Source: DASUCS01 sp041166745 (GTDB taxonomy: Bacteria; Actinomycetota; Acidimicrobiia; Acidimicrobiales; JACDCH01). Taken from it: DNA of 64,000 bases. The stretch lies in assembly GCA_041166745.1 (NCBI GenBank), contig JBEEGH010000013.1, positions 1-64,000 of the forward strand. Reading direction: 5' to 3'. Within the stretch, counting starts at the first letter, position 1; each line of letters begins with the position of its first letter. The translations under genes and the position numbers were made by a program. Of the stretch, positions 22,684 to 30,687 are shown piece after piece. Below the pieces are notes generated by a model. The model saw nothing but the letters and a program-made list of their open reading frames with translations. It made no database searches and was not told where the DNA came from.

Positions 22684-24065
22684 CCTTCACTGACATCGAG
22701 CACGTTGACATGGGGCTCCCCGCCACGTTCGTGTGGGACTACGACGAGCGCCGGCCGCGCCTCAGCCGCCTGTACGAGAAGTCGAAGGTCAGCCAGTGGA
22801 ACGCGGCCACCGACGTCGACTGGTCGATCGAGGTCGATCCCGGTGCGGAGCCGCAGGTCGCGCAGTTCGCGGATGTCGACTGGGGTGACGCCGGGCCGAT
22901 CTCGTCGGTGATCGGCAGAGATCCGGCGATGTTGCACGAGATCATCTCCCAGAATCACGGTTGGCTGATCAGCCAATTCATGCACGGTGAACAGGGCGCG
23001 CTCGTCGCGACCGCGAAGATCTGCGCCGCGGCCGAGTCCATCGACGACAAGTACTACGCCGCGGCGCAGGTTGCAGACGAAGCGCGCCACGTCGAGGCCT
23101 ACCAGCGCTATCTCGACAAGATCGGCATCGCCTATCCGGTGAGCACGCCACTGCACTCGCTGCTCGAGCAGGTGATGGGTCACAAACACGTCGACATGAC
23201 CTTCCTCGGCATGCAGATCCTCGTCGAAGGCGTCGCGCTGGCCGCATTCAGCCTCGGCGGCGCGGTACTCGCCAACCCGCTCATCGCCAACATCACGGAG
23301 CTCGTGCGCCGCGACGAAGCTCGGCACGTCGCGTTCGGCGTCTTGTCGCTCAGCGGGCGCTACGACGACATGGACCCCATCGACCTCGCCGAGCGTGAGG
23401 AGTTCGTACTCGAAGCCTGCGCGCTGATGCGCGACCGCTTCCAGCCGACGCAGGTGTGGGAGCACTTCGGCATCGACGTCGACCAGGCGATGGCGCAGTT
23501 CGAGAACGGGCCCGACATGCAGGCGTTCCGCTCGTTGCTGTTCTCCAAGGTCGTACCGAACCTGCGCAAGCTCGGATTGCTCACACCGAGGGTGCGCGAG
23601 GGTTTCGAGCAGCTCGGAATCCTGAAGTACGAGCGCTACATCGACTCGGCGACCGAAGCCGGTGAGCTCGACCCGGCCGAGGCGATGGCCGACGCGGGCG
23701 ACGACCCGATCGTCGTGTTCCGCGCCCAACTGACGGGCGTCACGGAGATCGCGCCCGAGCCGGTGCTGATGGTGCTCGCCGGTGTCGTCGACAAGGCGGC
23801 CTTGAAGGAGGTCGAGCCTTCGCGCATCGAGTTGCGGGTCACGGGCATCGACAACGGTGACTGGCTGCTGTCGATCGGCGGTGGCGACTTCACCTACGCG
23901 GCAGTCGAACCCGGGACGACGAGCGACGTCTCCGTCGAGATGGACGTCGCCACGTGGACCGACATCGTCGCCGGTCGTGTGTCGGCGCCGGCTGCGGCCA
24001 TCGACGGGCGCATCATCATCGCGGGCGACATCATGAAAGCCCTCGCCCTCGACAGTCTCTTGTAG
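22680..24065 (+). CDS. Ferritin-like diiron protein fused to an SCP2 sterol-carrier domain
   Basis: 461 residues; AAGGAG precedes the ATG. The helical N-terminal part carries two diiron half-sites: Glu104 (HGEQGA) with E134-x2-H137 (DEARHVEAY), and Glu183 (ILVEGVAL) with E213-x2-H216 (RDEARHVAFG). This is the pattern of ferritin-like oxygenases such as AurF-type or ribonucleotide-reductase-like proteins. Residues about 365-461 (ELRVTGIDNGDWLLSIGGGDFTYAAVEPG to GDIMKALALDSLL) are an SCP2-like lipid-binding domain. A single-chain oxidase with its own lipid-binding domain is suggested. Confidence 0.8.
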   Translation: MTFTDIEHVDMGLPATFVWDYDERRPRLSRLYEKSKVSQWNAATDVDWSIEVDPGAEPQVAQFADVDWGDAGPISSVIGRDPAMLHEIISQNHGWLISQFMHGEQGALVATAKICAAAESIDDKYYAAAQVADEARHVEAYQRYLDKIGIAYPVSTPLHSLLEQVMGHKHVDMTFLGMQILVEGVALAAFSLGGAVLANPLIANITELVRRDEARHVAFGVLSLSGRYDDMDPIDLAEREEFVLEACALMRDRFQPTQVWEHFGIDVDQAMAQFENGPDMQAFRSLLFSKVVPNLRKLGLLTPRVREGFEQLGILKYERYIDSATEAGELDPAEAMADAGDDPIVVFRAQLTGVTEIAPEPVLMVLAGVVDKAALKEVEPSRIELRVTGIDNGDWLLSIGGGDFTYAAVEPGTTSDVSVEMDVATWTDIVAGRVSAPAAAIDGRIIIAGDIMKALALDSLL

Positions 24066-25474
24066 TGCGCGATCCGCTCTTGATCGAGGCAACGGCGCTT
24101 CCCGTGCCTACGCGTCGAGAGGTCGCACTGCGCTTGGCCGCCGGCCTTCGATCCGCGTCGGGTCACCTTGTCGCCGCCCGCCGGGTGGGCAAGCTCGACG
24201 AGATGGCGGTGGCCGGCGCGATCCGGCAGACGTTCGAGGATCTCGGCGGCACCTTCACGAAGTTCGGTCAGCTCATCGCGTCCTCACCGAGCCTCTTCGG
24301 TGAAGACGTCGCCCACGAGTTCCGGGGCTGCCTCGATTCTGGTCCGGCGGTGCCGTTCTACGACGTTCGTGCGGTCATCGAGGCGGATCTCGAGCGACCG
24401 CTGCACGAGATCTACGCGTCGTTCGACGCCGAGCCGATGGCTGCCGCGTCACTAGCGGTGGTGCATCGCGCCACCCTCGCCGACGGCACGCCCGTGGCGG
24501 TGAAGGTGCTGCGCCCGAATGTCGCCCGCCGCATCGCCACCGACCTCGCGGTGCTGCGCCCGCTCTGCCGATTCATTGCCCGCCAGGTCGCTGTCGGCAT
24601 CGCCGGCACGCTGTCGGGTCTCGTCAGCGGACTGGAGGTGCAAGTCGCCGAGGAGCTCGACTTCACCAACGAAGCCAGATCGTTGCGCTGGTTCCGGGCC
24701 GCCCTCGAAGAGATCGGTGTTGATCGGCTCGTCGTGCCTGCGGTGTTCGACGAGCTCTGTGGGCCGCATGTGATCACGATGGAGTTGCTCGACGGCGTGC
24801 CCGTCGACGATGCGAAAGCGATCGCCGCACTCGGCGTCGACGCCACGCCGCTGCTTCAGGAGTGTCTCCGCATCTGGTTCGCCACCACCTTGTGCGCCGG
24901 GGCCTTTCACGGCGACATCCACGCCGGCAACCTGCTCGTTCGCGCGAACAACACGTTGGCTGTGCTCGATTGGGGAATCGTCGGCCGGCTCGACGCGACG
25001 ACGGCATTGTTCTTTCGCCGCATGATCGAGGGTGTGCTCGGCGACGTCGATGCGTGGAGCGATGTTGCCGAGCATGTCAAAGCCACGTATGGCGCGGGCA
25101 TGCTCGACGCGCTCGGCATCGACGACGACCAATTCGTCGCCTTCGTACGATCGCAGATCGAGCCGCTGTTCCTCCTGCCGTTCGGAGAAGTCGACCTCCG
25201 AACCATGCTGATCGGTGATGGCGCCGCTGACGGCAAGCGCGCTGGGCAACGCACCCGCACGGAAGCCGTGCGCAACTGGTGGACCGAGCGCAAGCGCCAG
25301 CAGGCGTTGATGGATCTCGAGGGCTATGGCAGCGGCTTCGACCAAGCCACCTTCCTGCTGTCGAAGCAGCTCGTGTACTTCGAGCGTTACGGCAAGCAGT
25401 TCCTCCCGGACACCCCGCTGCTCGACGACCCCGCGGCGTTCCGGGCGCTGCTCGACGCGCCCGCGCTCGTATGA
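24065..25474 (+). CDS. ABC1/AarF (UbiB-like) atypical kinase
   Basis: 469 residues from a GTG that shares a base with the previous TAG. Family motifs: FTKFGQLIASSPSLFGEDVAHEF (KxGQ-type, about residues 62-84), AVKVLRP (nucleotide lysine), FHGDIHAGNLLV (catalytic loop) and LDWGIVGRL (metal-binding Asp). UbiB relatives assist quinone or other isoprenoid-lipid metabolism by ATPase activity rather than classic protein phosphorylation. The lipid-binding neighbour supports a lipid-related role. The C-terminus is overlapped by the MFS start (ATGA). No membrane helix is predicted at the end. Confidence 0.88.
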   Translation: MRDPLLIEATALPVPTRREVALRLAAGLRSASGHLVAARRVGKLDEMAVAGAIRQTFEDLGGTFTKFGQLIASSPSLFGEDVAHEFRGCLDSGPAVPFYDVRAVIEADLERPLHEIYASFDAEPMAAASLAVVHRATLADGTPVAVKVLRPNVARRIATDLAVLRPLCRFIARQVAVGIAGTLSGLVSGLEVQVAEELDFTNEARSLRWFRAALEEIGVDRLVVPAVFDELCGPHVITMELLDGVPVDDAKAIAALGVDATPLLQECLRIWFATTLCAGAFHGDIHAGNLLVRANNTLAVLDWGIVGRLDATTALFFRRMIEGVLGDVDAWSDVAEHVKATYGAGMLDALGIDDDQFVAFVRSQIEPLFLLPFGEVDLRTMLIGDGAADGKRAGQRTRTEAVRNWWTERKRQQALMDLEGYGSGFDQATFLLSKQLVYFERYGKQFLPDTPLLDDPAAFRALLDAPALV

Positions 25475-26751
25475 ACTTCCTGGTGCCTTGGCTGGGCCCG
25501 GCGCGGAAGCGGGGTCTGACGAACGACCACATCTTCCTGCTGGGCGTGCTGAGTGCGGCGTCGTTTTTCGACGGCTACGACGGCAGCATCAAGGCGCTCG
25601 CACTGACGCAGATCAGGGACAGCTTCGACTTGAGCAAGGCGGCGGCATCCGCCTTGTTCGCCGTCATCTTTCTCGGCGCACTGCCCGCCATGATGATCAC
25701 GCGTCAGGCGGATCGCATCGGGCGCCGGCGCATGCTCATCTGGTCGGTCTTCGGCTACATGACCTTCAGCGGTCTCACCGCGCTTGCGCCAAACACCGCA
25801 TGGTTCGGCGCATTCCAGTTCGGTCAGCAGCTCTTCCTCGTCGCCGAGAGCGCGATCGTGTGGACGATGGCGGCCGAGGAGCTGCCTGCACACTCACGCG
25901 GATTCGGTTTCGGCATTCTCGGCATGAACACCGCGCTCGGTACCGGCTTCGCGGCGATCCTCTACGGCGGCTTCTTCGAGCCAAATGGTGTGTCGTGGCG
26001 TTGGCTGTACGTCGTCAGCATCCCGCCGCTCCTACTCGTGGCGTTCCTGCGGCGGCGCCTGCCCGAGAGTCGACGGTTCGAGGCGGCGCGCGATCAGGGC
26101 CAGCTGTCCGAACGGTGGCACGCCATCTTCGGCCCGACCGTACGGCGCTGGCTTTGGCTGGTCGTGATCACCACGTTCCTCACGCAGCTCACCCAACAGG
26201 CCAGCACGTTCACCATCGACTTCTTGGAGACCGAGCGCGGCCTGTCCGCCACCGCAGCCAACTTCATGCTCGTGTTCGCGGGACTCCCCGGCATCCCGAT
26301 CATGGTCGCCGCCGGCGCGTTGTCCGACCGGTTCGGGCGACGCTTCGTGGGATGCGGATTTGCGCTGGCGAGCGTGTTGGGCGCCGTCGGCTTCTTCTGG
26401 TTGCCGGGCGGTATCCCCGTGCTGTTGCCCTGCATGTCGTTGACGATCATCGGCCAGCTCGGTGCGTGGCCGGTGCTGCAGACGTACACGTCGGAACTGT
26501 TCCCGACCGGACTGCGCAGCTCGGCCAGCTCGTGGGCGAACACCGCGGGTGTCCTCGGCCGCTCGGCCAGTCTTGCCATCGCCGCGCCCCTGCTGGCGAT
26601 CACCAGCCAATCGATGACCGCCACCTTGCTCGGGATCGGCCCGCTGGTCGCGATCGTGATGTTCGCGGTCGCATTTCCCGACACGCACGGTCGCGAACTG
26701 GAGGAGATCACCGGCGAAGAGCTCGCCATCGCCGCCTCTGCGCTCCCCTGA
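25471..26751 (+). CDS. MFS transporter, sugar-porter/metabolite:proton type
   Basis: 426 residues, about 12 membrane helices. FFDGYDGSIKALALTQI marks helix 1, and RQADRIGRRRMLIW (about residues 75-88) is the cytoplasmic loop-2 MFS motif, repeated in the second half as GALSDRFGRRFVG. The N-terminal DGYD is common in aromatic-acid and metabolite:proton symporters. Substrate unknown; it may import or export the ligand of the TetR regulator. Last gene of the TetR operon by overlap; the RraA gene follows after 18 bp. Confidence 0.88.
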   Translation: MNFLVPWLGPARKRGLTNDHIFLLGVLSAASFFDGYDGSIKALALTQIRDSFDLSKAAASALFAVIFLGALPAMMITRQADRIGRRRMLIWSVFGYMTFSGLTALAPNTAWFGAFQFGQQLFLVAESAIVWTMAAEELPAHSRGFGFGILGMNTALGTGFAAILYGGFFEPNGVSWRWLYVVSIPPLLLVAFLRRRLPESRRFEAARDQGQLSERWHAIFGPTVRRWLWLVVITTFLTQLTQQASTFTIDFLETERGLSATAANFMLVFAGLPGIPIMVAAGALSDRFGRRFVGCGFALASVLGAVGFFWLPGGIPVLLPCMSLTIIGQLGAWPVLQTYTSELFPTGLRSSASSWANTAGVLGRSASLAIAAPLLAITSQSMTATLLGIGPLVAIVMFAVAFPDTHGRELEEITGEELAIAASALP

Positions 26752-26769
26752 CGAGTACGTTGCGCGGCC

Positions 26770-27390
26770 ATGATGGACGACTTGTTGCGGCTCGGAGCCG
26801 CCACGCTGGGCGAGTCGGGAGGGTGGCCGCTGGCGCCACGTATGCGCCCGGTGTGGCCCGGCGCCACGGTGGCTGCGCCCGCGTACGGGGTGGTCTGCGC
26901 GGCAGGCGACAATCTCGCGGTGCACGCCGCGGTCGCGGAGGCGCCTGCGGGCAGCGTGTTGTGTGTCGAGGTCGAGGGCCAGCAGGAACTCGGTTGGTGG
27001 GGCGAGGTACTCACGACCGGCGCGCAGGCCCGAGGCCTCGCGGGGCTCGTGATCGACGCGTGCGTGCGCGACGTCGAGGCGCTCGAGCGGTTGCAGTTCC
27101 CGGTGTTCAGCATCGGCATCGCGTTGCCCGGCGCGCAGAAGATCGGCCCGGGAAGCATCGGTGGTGACGCGGTGGTGGGCGAGGTGCGCATCAGCACCGG
27201 CGACATCGTCGTCGGCGACCGAGACGGCGTGGTGGCCATCACCGCGAGCTCGCTCGACACCGTGCAGGCCGCGGGCGAAGCAAGAGCGGCGACGGAAGCG
27301 GAGTACTTCAACCAGCTGCGAGCCGGCCGCACCACCGTCGAGCTCCTCCACCTCGACACCTCGCCGATCACCCGCAATTCCAGTGCATAG
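26770..27390 (+). CDS. RraA-family protein
   Basis: 206 residues. The RraA fold is recognised by LAVHAAVAEAPAGSVLCVEV, WWGEVLTTGAQARGLAGLVIDACVRDV (RraA-type G-x-x-G-x-V-x-D...RD metal and substrate loop) and FPVFSIGIALPGAQK. Members include 4-hydroxy-4-methyl-2-oxoglutarate aldolases and oxaloacetate decarboxylases; the name RraA comes from a different activity in E. coli, so RNase regulation should not be assumed. RVRD-type Arg and Asp are present, so metal-dependent lyase activity is plausible. The stop codon lies in a long hairpin. Confidence 0.82.
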   Translation: MMDDLLRLGAATLGESGGWPLAPRMRPVWPGATVAAPAYGVVCAAGDNLAVHAAVAEAPAGSVLCVEVEGQQELGWWGEVLTTGAQARGLAGLVIDACVRDVEALERLQFPVFSIGIALPGAQKIGPGSIGGDAVVGEVRISTGDIVVGDRDGVVAITASSLDTVQAAGEARAATEAEYFNQLRAGRTTVELLHLDTSPITRNSSA

Positions 27391-27431
27391 CGACACAGTT
27401 CTGTGTCGTAGTGCACTGGATTTCGCGGGTC
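27370..27431. terminator. Long imperfect inverted repeat between convergent genes
   Basis: The left half ACCCGC...CCAGTGCA...CGACACAG and the right half CTGTGTCG...TGCACTGG...GCGGGT pair over about 28 bp with small bulges around a TT centre (27399-27400). It overlaps the RraA stop (27388-27390) and ends 2 bp before the stop of the opposite-strand gene, so it can terminate both. A dispersed palindrome family is also possible. Confidence 0.7.
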
Positions 27432-27432
27432 G

Positions 27433-27921
27433 CTAGGTGATCGAGATCGTGTCGAGGAGGTCGTTGACGACGGGGACGGTGCGGAGGCGGCGGGCGTACG
27501 AGCCGAACACGACGTAGAGGCAGAACGTACGGCCGTTCGCGGTGAAGAATCGCTGCACGCCGCCCTGACCTTCGATGAGCCGCTGGAGGCAGGTCGGGCT
27601 CACGTCGTCGGGCGTGAGCCGGGGGAGTCCTTCCGCGCTGAAGAGCGCCGTGCCCACACTTTGCCGGCCGTGCTCCATCAACACGACGAGCAGGTCCTTG
27701 TTGGTCATGTGCTCGACTGCGCCGCCTCCGTAGTCGCCGGTGCCGGGAGGCAGCGGGAAGCTCGCGACGTGGAGCACGGCGTTGGAAACGGGCGCTTCCT
27801 GCGACGCAGCTCCGGCGCTGCTGAATGCCGGCGTCGTCTCGCCGGCGGCCCTCGAGTAGATGCGCCCTTCCCATCCCGATGGAACGTCGACCGCCACCCC
27901 CGATCCCGACAACCGGCTCAT
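27433..27921 (-). CDS. Uncharacterised protein of the Mau-like operon, 162 aa
   Basis: Begins MSRLSGSGVAVDVPSGWEGRIYSRA, a start typical of PsbP-like/DUF1795-like beta domains (V-x-VP-x-GWEG), then SNAVLHVASFPLPPG, an acidic middle, and a C-terminal FTANGRTFCLYVVFGSYARRLRTVPVVNDLLDTISI. No signal peptide or membrane helix is seen, so it is probably cytoplasmic. Its ATG overlaps the previous gene's stop (27918-27921), so it belongs to the minus-strand operon that carries the MauE/A/D-like genes. Role unknown. Convergent with RraA through the shared hairpin. Confidence 0.6.
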   Translation of the reverse strand: MSRLSGSGVAVDVPSGWEGRIYSRAAGETTPAFSSAGAASQEAPVSNAVLHVASFPLPPGTGDYGGGAVEHMTNKDLLVVLMEHGRQSVGTALFSAEGLPRLTPDDVSPTCLQRLIEGQGGVQRFFTANGRTFCLYVVFGSYARRLRTVPVVNDLLDTISIT

Positions 27922-28514
27922 CGGGCCGCCACGATCACGAGCAGGCCGGCCGCACCGATGAGCCCTTGCGTCGCCACACCAACTCGCTCGCTTCGGGTCG
28001 CGTTCGCGGCGAGCCCGCGATGGAACCGACGGAGCTGCTCGGGGGTCTGCACTCGTCTCGCAAACAAGATCGACGCGCCCCGCACCAAGCCGAAGGTGAC
28101 ACCGATGACGGTGCCGCCCGCGATCGACCCTGTGAATACCGCGGCGACGACCATCACGTACACCGCGGCCGACGACACGATCGTCGCCAGCCCGGTGCCC
28201 AACTGTGCGCCGAAGCCGAAGCCGTACACCCAGCCGCGGTACTTCTGGAGCCAGCGCTCGTCGACTTGACGCGTGATGGTCGGTAGGCGCAGGCCTGCGA
28301 TGCGCGCGTCGAAGGCCGCGCCGATCAGCGCGAGGGCGGCGATCACCACGGCGGCGACCGTCGGCTGGTCGGGCACGACCAACCGTCCCAGAGCACCGGC
28401 GAGGAAACCGACGGCAGCACCTCCGAGCAGCGAGCCCGCGACGAAGAACGATGCTGCTACTGCGAATCGGCTGTTTCGCCCCCGCTCACCGAGCGGGGTG
28501 ATGCTCGAGAGCAT
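27918..28514 (-). CDS. Polytopic membrane protein in the Mau-like operon
   Basis: 198 residues, about five to six hydrophobic helices, with a GAGGAG ribosome site before the ATG at 28514. It begins MLSSITPLGERGRNSRFAVAASFFVAGSLLGGAAVG, a start I have seen only in uncharacterised actinobacterial membrane proteins. A basic loop with ITRQVDERWLQKYRGWVYGFGFGAQ sits between helices. No conserved Cys or His pairs, so it is not an obvious thiol-redox protein. Position after the MauD-like gene suggests a partner in maturation or electron transfer of the Cys-rich protein (inference). Confidence 0.6.
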   Translation of the reverse strand: MLSSITPLGERGRNSRFAVAASFFVAGSLLGGAAVGFLAGALGRLVVPDQPTVAAVVIAALALIGAAFDARIAGLRLPTITRQVDERWLQKYRGWVYGFGFGAQLGTGLATIVSSAAVYVMVVAAVFTGSIAGGTVIGVTFGLVRGASILFARRVQTPEQLRRFHRGLAANATRSERVGVATQGLIGAAGLLVIVAAR

Positions 28515-28523
28515 CGACTCTCC

Positions 28524-28598
28524 TCACGGTGACCACGTCGAACGAATTCCGCCGATGACCGCTGACGCCACACCGATCCACAGCACCACCCCCGTCAC
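28524..28598 (-). CDS. 24-codon ORF overlapping the MauD-like stop
   Basis: GTG at 28598 overlaps the MauD-like TGA (GTGA) and the frame stops at 28524. It encodes a mostly hydrophobic peptide (TGVVLWIGVASAVIGGIRST), long enough for one membrane helix, and its stop lies 9 bp before the next ATG. It could be a small membrane peptide or a translational relay between genes; at this size it could also be chance. Confidence 0.35.
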   Translation of the reverse strand: MTGVVLWIGVASAVIGGIRSTWSP

Positions 28599-29263
28599 TG
28601 CTGCGTCTCGGGGTACAGGCTCGAATCGCCTGGCTCGATGCCTGCTTGGCTCAGGTCGCGGTCGATGTTGCCGCGCTCGTTGTCGTCGGCGACGGCTTGT
28701 TCCATGAGGGCTTGCACGCGTTCCCATGTAGAAGCGGTGCCTTCGCCGACGATGGCGTCACGCGATCCGTCGACGAGGATGAAGTAGGGCGCGCCTGGCA
28801 CGTTGTAGCTCTGCCAGGCCTCAGTCGACATCACGGTGTGAACCAGTGGAGAAGCGAGCTTGCGAACCGACGCCGGACTCTCGGCCTCCGCGCCGCGCGT
28901 CACCACGATGACCCGCGCGTCGCTCGGCACGACGAGCGACGGATCACCGAAGGCATCCCAGAAATCACGGCACGTGAGACACGTGCTCGACAAGAAGGCG
29001 AGCAGCGTCGGATGCGCGACGCCCGCGACGGCAACATGCTGTGGTGCGCCGGCCGAATCCGTGCCGACGACGTCCGCTACTGCGGAGCCTGAGACCCGAG
29101 GCGAAGCAGTCACGGTGCGCGCCCTTGCCGTCGTGTCGGGATCGAGATCGACCCCGAGCTCGCGCAGCGATCGCAAGATCTCCGCGTGGCTTCGAAGCAG
29201 TCCCGCGACGAGGAGCGAGAGAAGACCTACGGCCACGGCGAGCAGTGTCACGAGCACGACCAT
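28595..29263 (-). CDS. MauD-like membrane-anchored thioredoxin
   Basis: 222 residues from the ATG at 29263. The N-terminal helix (residues 1-23, VVLVTLLAVAVGLLSLLVAGLL) anchors it. A thioredoxin-like domain follows, with HPTLLAFLSSTCLTCRDFWD giving the active-site C94-x2-C97 and NVPGAPYFILVDG the cis-Pro loop. MauD proteins oxidise or isomerise disulfides of the methylamine dehydrogenase small subunit; here the immediately upstream gene, 2 bp away, encodes a 22-cysteine protein, which fits that role. The C-terminus is polar and extends about 30 residues past the domain. Confidence 0.75.
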   Translation of the reverse strand: MVVLVTLLAVAVGLLSLLVAGLLRSHAEILRSLRELGVDLDPDTTARARTVTASPRVSGSAVADVVGTDSAGAPQHVAVAGVAHPTLLAFLSSTCLTCRDFWDAFGDPSLVVPSDARVIVVTRGAEAESPASVRKLASPLVHTVMSTEAWQSYNVPGAPYFILVDGSRDAIVGEGTASTWERVQALMEQAVADDNERGNIDRDLSQAGIEPGDSSLYPETQQ

Positions 29264-29265
29264 GG

Positions 29266-30126
29266 TCAGGCGAGGATCTCGAAGCCCCAGGCGCTGTTTC
29301 CGGGCACGTACCACGCGTGCGCGAGTCCGTTCGTCGCCTCGACGAACACGTCGAGGCGGCCGTTGATGCCTCCATAGTCCCGGACCACGACGGGGATCGT
29401 GTTCGGTTGGCATCCGCCGCCGAGTCTCAGCTTCTTCCACTTCCCCTGTTGGTAGTAGCGCGTGGTCAAGGACCCGTCGGGATCGACTGCGAACGTGTCG
29501 AGGTCGCCGTTGTAGATGAACGCGGAGGGCAAGGTGGTCTCCTCTGGTGGCAGCGTCTGATGAAGGCAAGGGGCATCGTGGGCCGCCGTGGCGTTGTCGA
29601 CCGCGTCGGTCGTCACACACGACGGGTCGAACTGCCACGGCGGTGTGCACGTGACGACGCGACACACGATGGCCCCGACCTGGGGAAATTCTTGATGGCA
29701 CTGGCCGTAGCGGAAGTGCACGCAGCACGTGACCCGGTTGCCGCAGCTCCCGCCGGCGCACTGGCACCCACACACAGGTGCGCCGGGCACCTGATTGCAA
29801 TCCATGTAGTAGCGCGACGCGCCGCCGCACAGGCCCGAGCCTTCGGCCCGCCACCAACCCGCGGTCACGGTGCCGGATGGACAGGTGTTCTTGCCCGTGA
29901 TGGTGCAGCAGAACTCGGTGTAGCCGTCGCAGCAGGCGGTTCCGCAGGAGCAACCCTGGCCGCGGCACTCGCACGCGGCGGCGTACGCGCTGACCGGCCG
30001 GAACACGAAATCGACGGGATTGGCGGCCAGTGCGGATCCGACGACGGCGGAGCGGAAGAGCATGCCCCTGCGACTCGTGCGGGCCGCGAGCATCGACGAC
30101 GTCTTCTCCACCAGCCACCGACTCAC
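29266..30126 (-). CDS. Tat-exported Cys-rich protein, methylamine dehydrogenase light-chain-like
   Basis: 286 residues from the GTG at 30126 (GTGA overlap with the MauE-like gene). TSRRGMLFRS (residues 17-26) is a twin-arginine signal. Residues 52-187 contain 22 cysteines; DGYTEFCCTITGKNTCPSGTV, then W91-W92 and a Cys-rich core ending near C160-TPPW164, resemble the MauA layout, in which two Trp form the TTQ cofactor. W91/92 and W164 are the candidates here. Residues about 190-286 (FAVDPDG, VVVRDYGGINGRLDVFVEATNG) add a beta-rich domain absent from MauA. No heavy-chain gene is nearby, so it is a non-canonical relative. Confidence 0.65.
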   Translation of the reverse strand: MSRWLVEKTSSMLAARTSRRGMLFRSAVVGSALAANPVDFVFRPVSAYAAACECRGQGCSCGTACCDGYTEFCCTITGKNTCPSGTVTAGWWRAEGSGLCGGASRYYMDCNQVPGAPVCGCQCAGGSCGNRVTCCVHFRYGQCHQEFPQVGAIVCRVVTCTPPWQFDPSCVTTDAVDNATAAHDAPCLHQTLPPEETTLPSAFIYNGDLDTFAVDPDGSLTTRYYQQGKWKKLRLGGGCQPNTIPVVVRDYGGINGRLDVFVEATNGLAHAWYVPGNSAWGFEILA

Positions 30127-30644
30127 GCGCCCGGTCTGCTCCCGAGTGCCTGGGGCAGAACCGTGACGAGCAGGACGCAGAGGTGGACGCAGATGACGAC
30201 CAGCAACACGAACGGAATCGCGTTCCAGGGCTGATCGGGCAAGGTGACGGCGAGGCCGGGCGTGTCGCTCAGGGCGGCGGCGAAGGCTGTGCCTGCGGCC
30301 GCGAGGTTCAGGCCCACATGCACCGCGCTCGGAGGAGTGTCTGCTTGTCCGAAGCAGCCACAGGACTGCAGCGGTGTGTTGGCACCGAGTGCCGCGGTGA
30401 CGAACGCCGCGAACGCCAGGTAGGCCGCGGCGAGCAGGACGAGCACTGGCCGAGCGAACGTGACGCCGGCGGCGACGCCGATGGTCACCTCGCCGATTCC
30501 GAGCAATCGCACGAGCGGCAGCGCCGCGGGTAGCCGCATGGCACGCAACGCGCCGGCGGTCGGTGCGGGACGAATGATCTTCAGGCCGCCGGCGAGGGCG
30601 AGCAACGCGGCCACGACAACGACCGGACCGGCGAGCGCCTCCAT
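30123..30644 (-). CDS. MauE/DoxX-like membrane protein
   Basis: 173 residues, about five hydrophobic helices. LLALAGGLKIIRPAPTAGALRAMRLP, then LLGIGEVTIGVAAGVTFARPVLVLL and GANTPLQSCGCFGQADTPPSAVHVGLNL, give the MauE signature, including the extracellular SCGCFG motif with two Cys (about residues 94 and 96). MauE works with MauD in periplasmic disulfide formation for the small subunit. It precedes the Cys-rich gene with a 4-bp overlap. Only 43 bp separate it from the upstream surface-protein gene on the same strand. Confidence 0.8.
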   Translation of the reverse strand: MEALAGPVVVVAALLALAGGLKIIRPAPTAGALRAMRLPAALPLVRLLGIGEVTIGVAAGVTFARPVLVLLAAAYLAFAAFVTAALGANTPLQSCGCFGQADTPPSAVHVGLNLAAAGTAFAAALSDTPGLAVTLPDQPWNAIPFVLLVVICVHLCVLLVTVLPQALGSRPGA

Positions 30645-30687
30645 GCTCCGAGGTTAAGCCGCCCGGAAAGGGGTGCTGCGCACGGTG

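Noticed and set aside
22605..24092. 495-codon antisense frame over the diiron-SCP2 gene
   Set aside because: A GC-rich shadow: Arg/Asp/Val-rich composition, no motifs, and the opposite strand carries clear diiron motifs.
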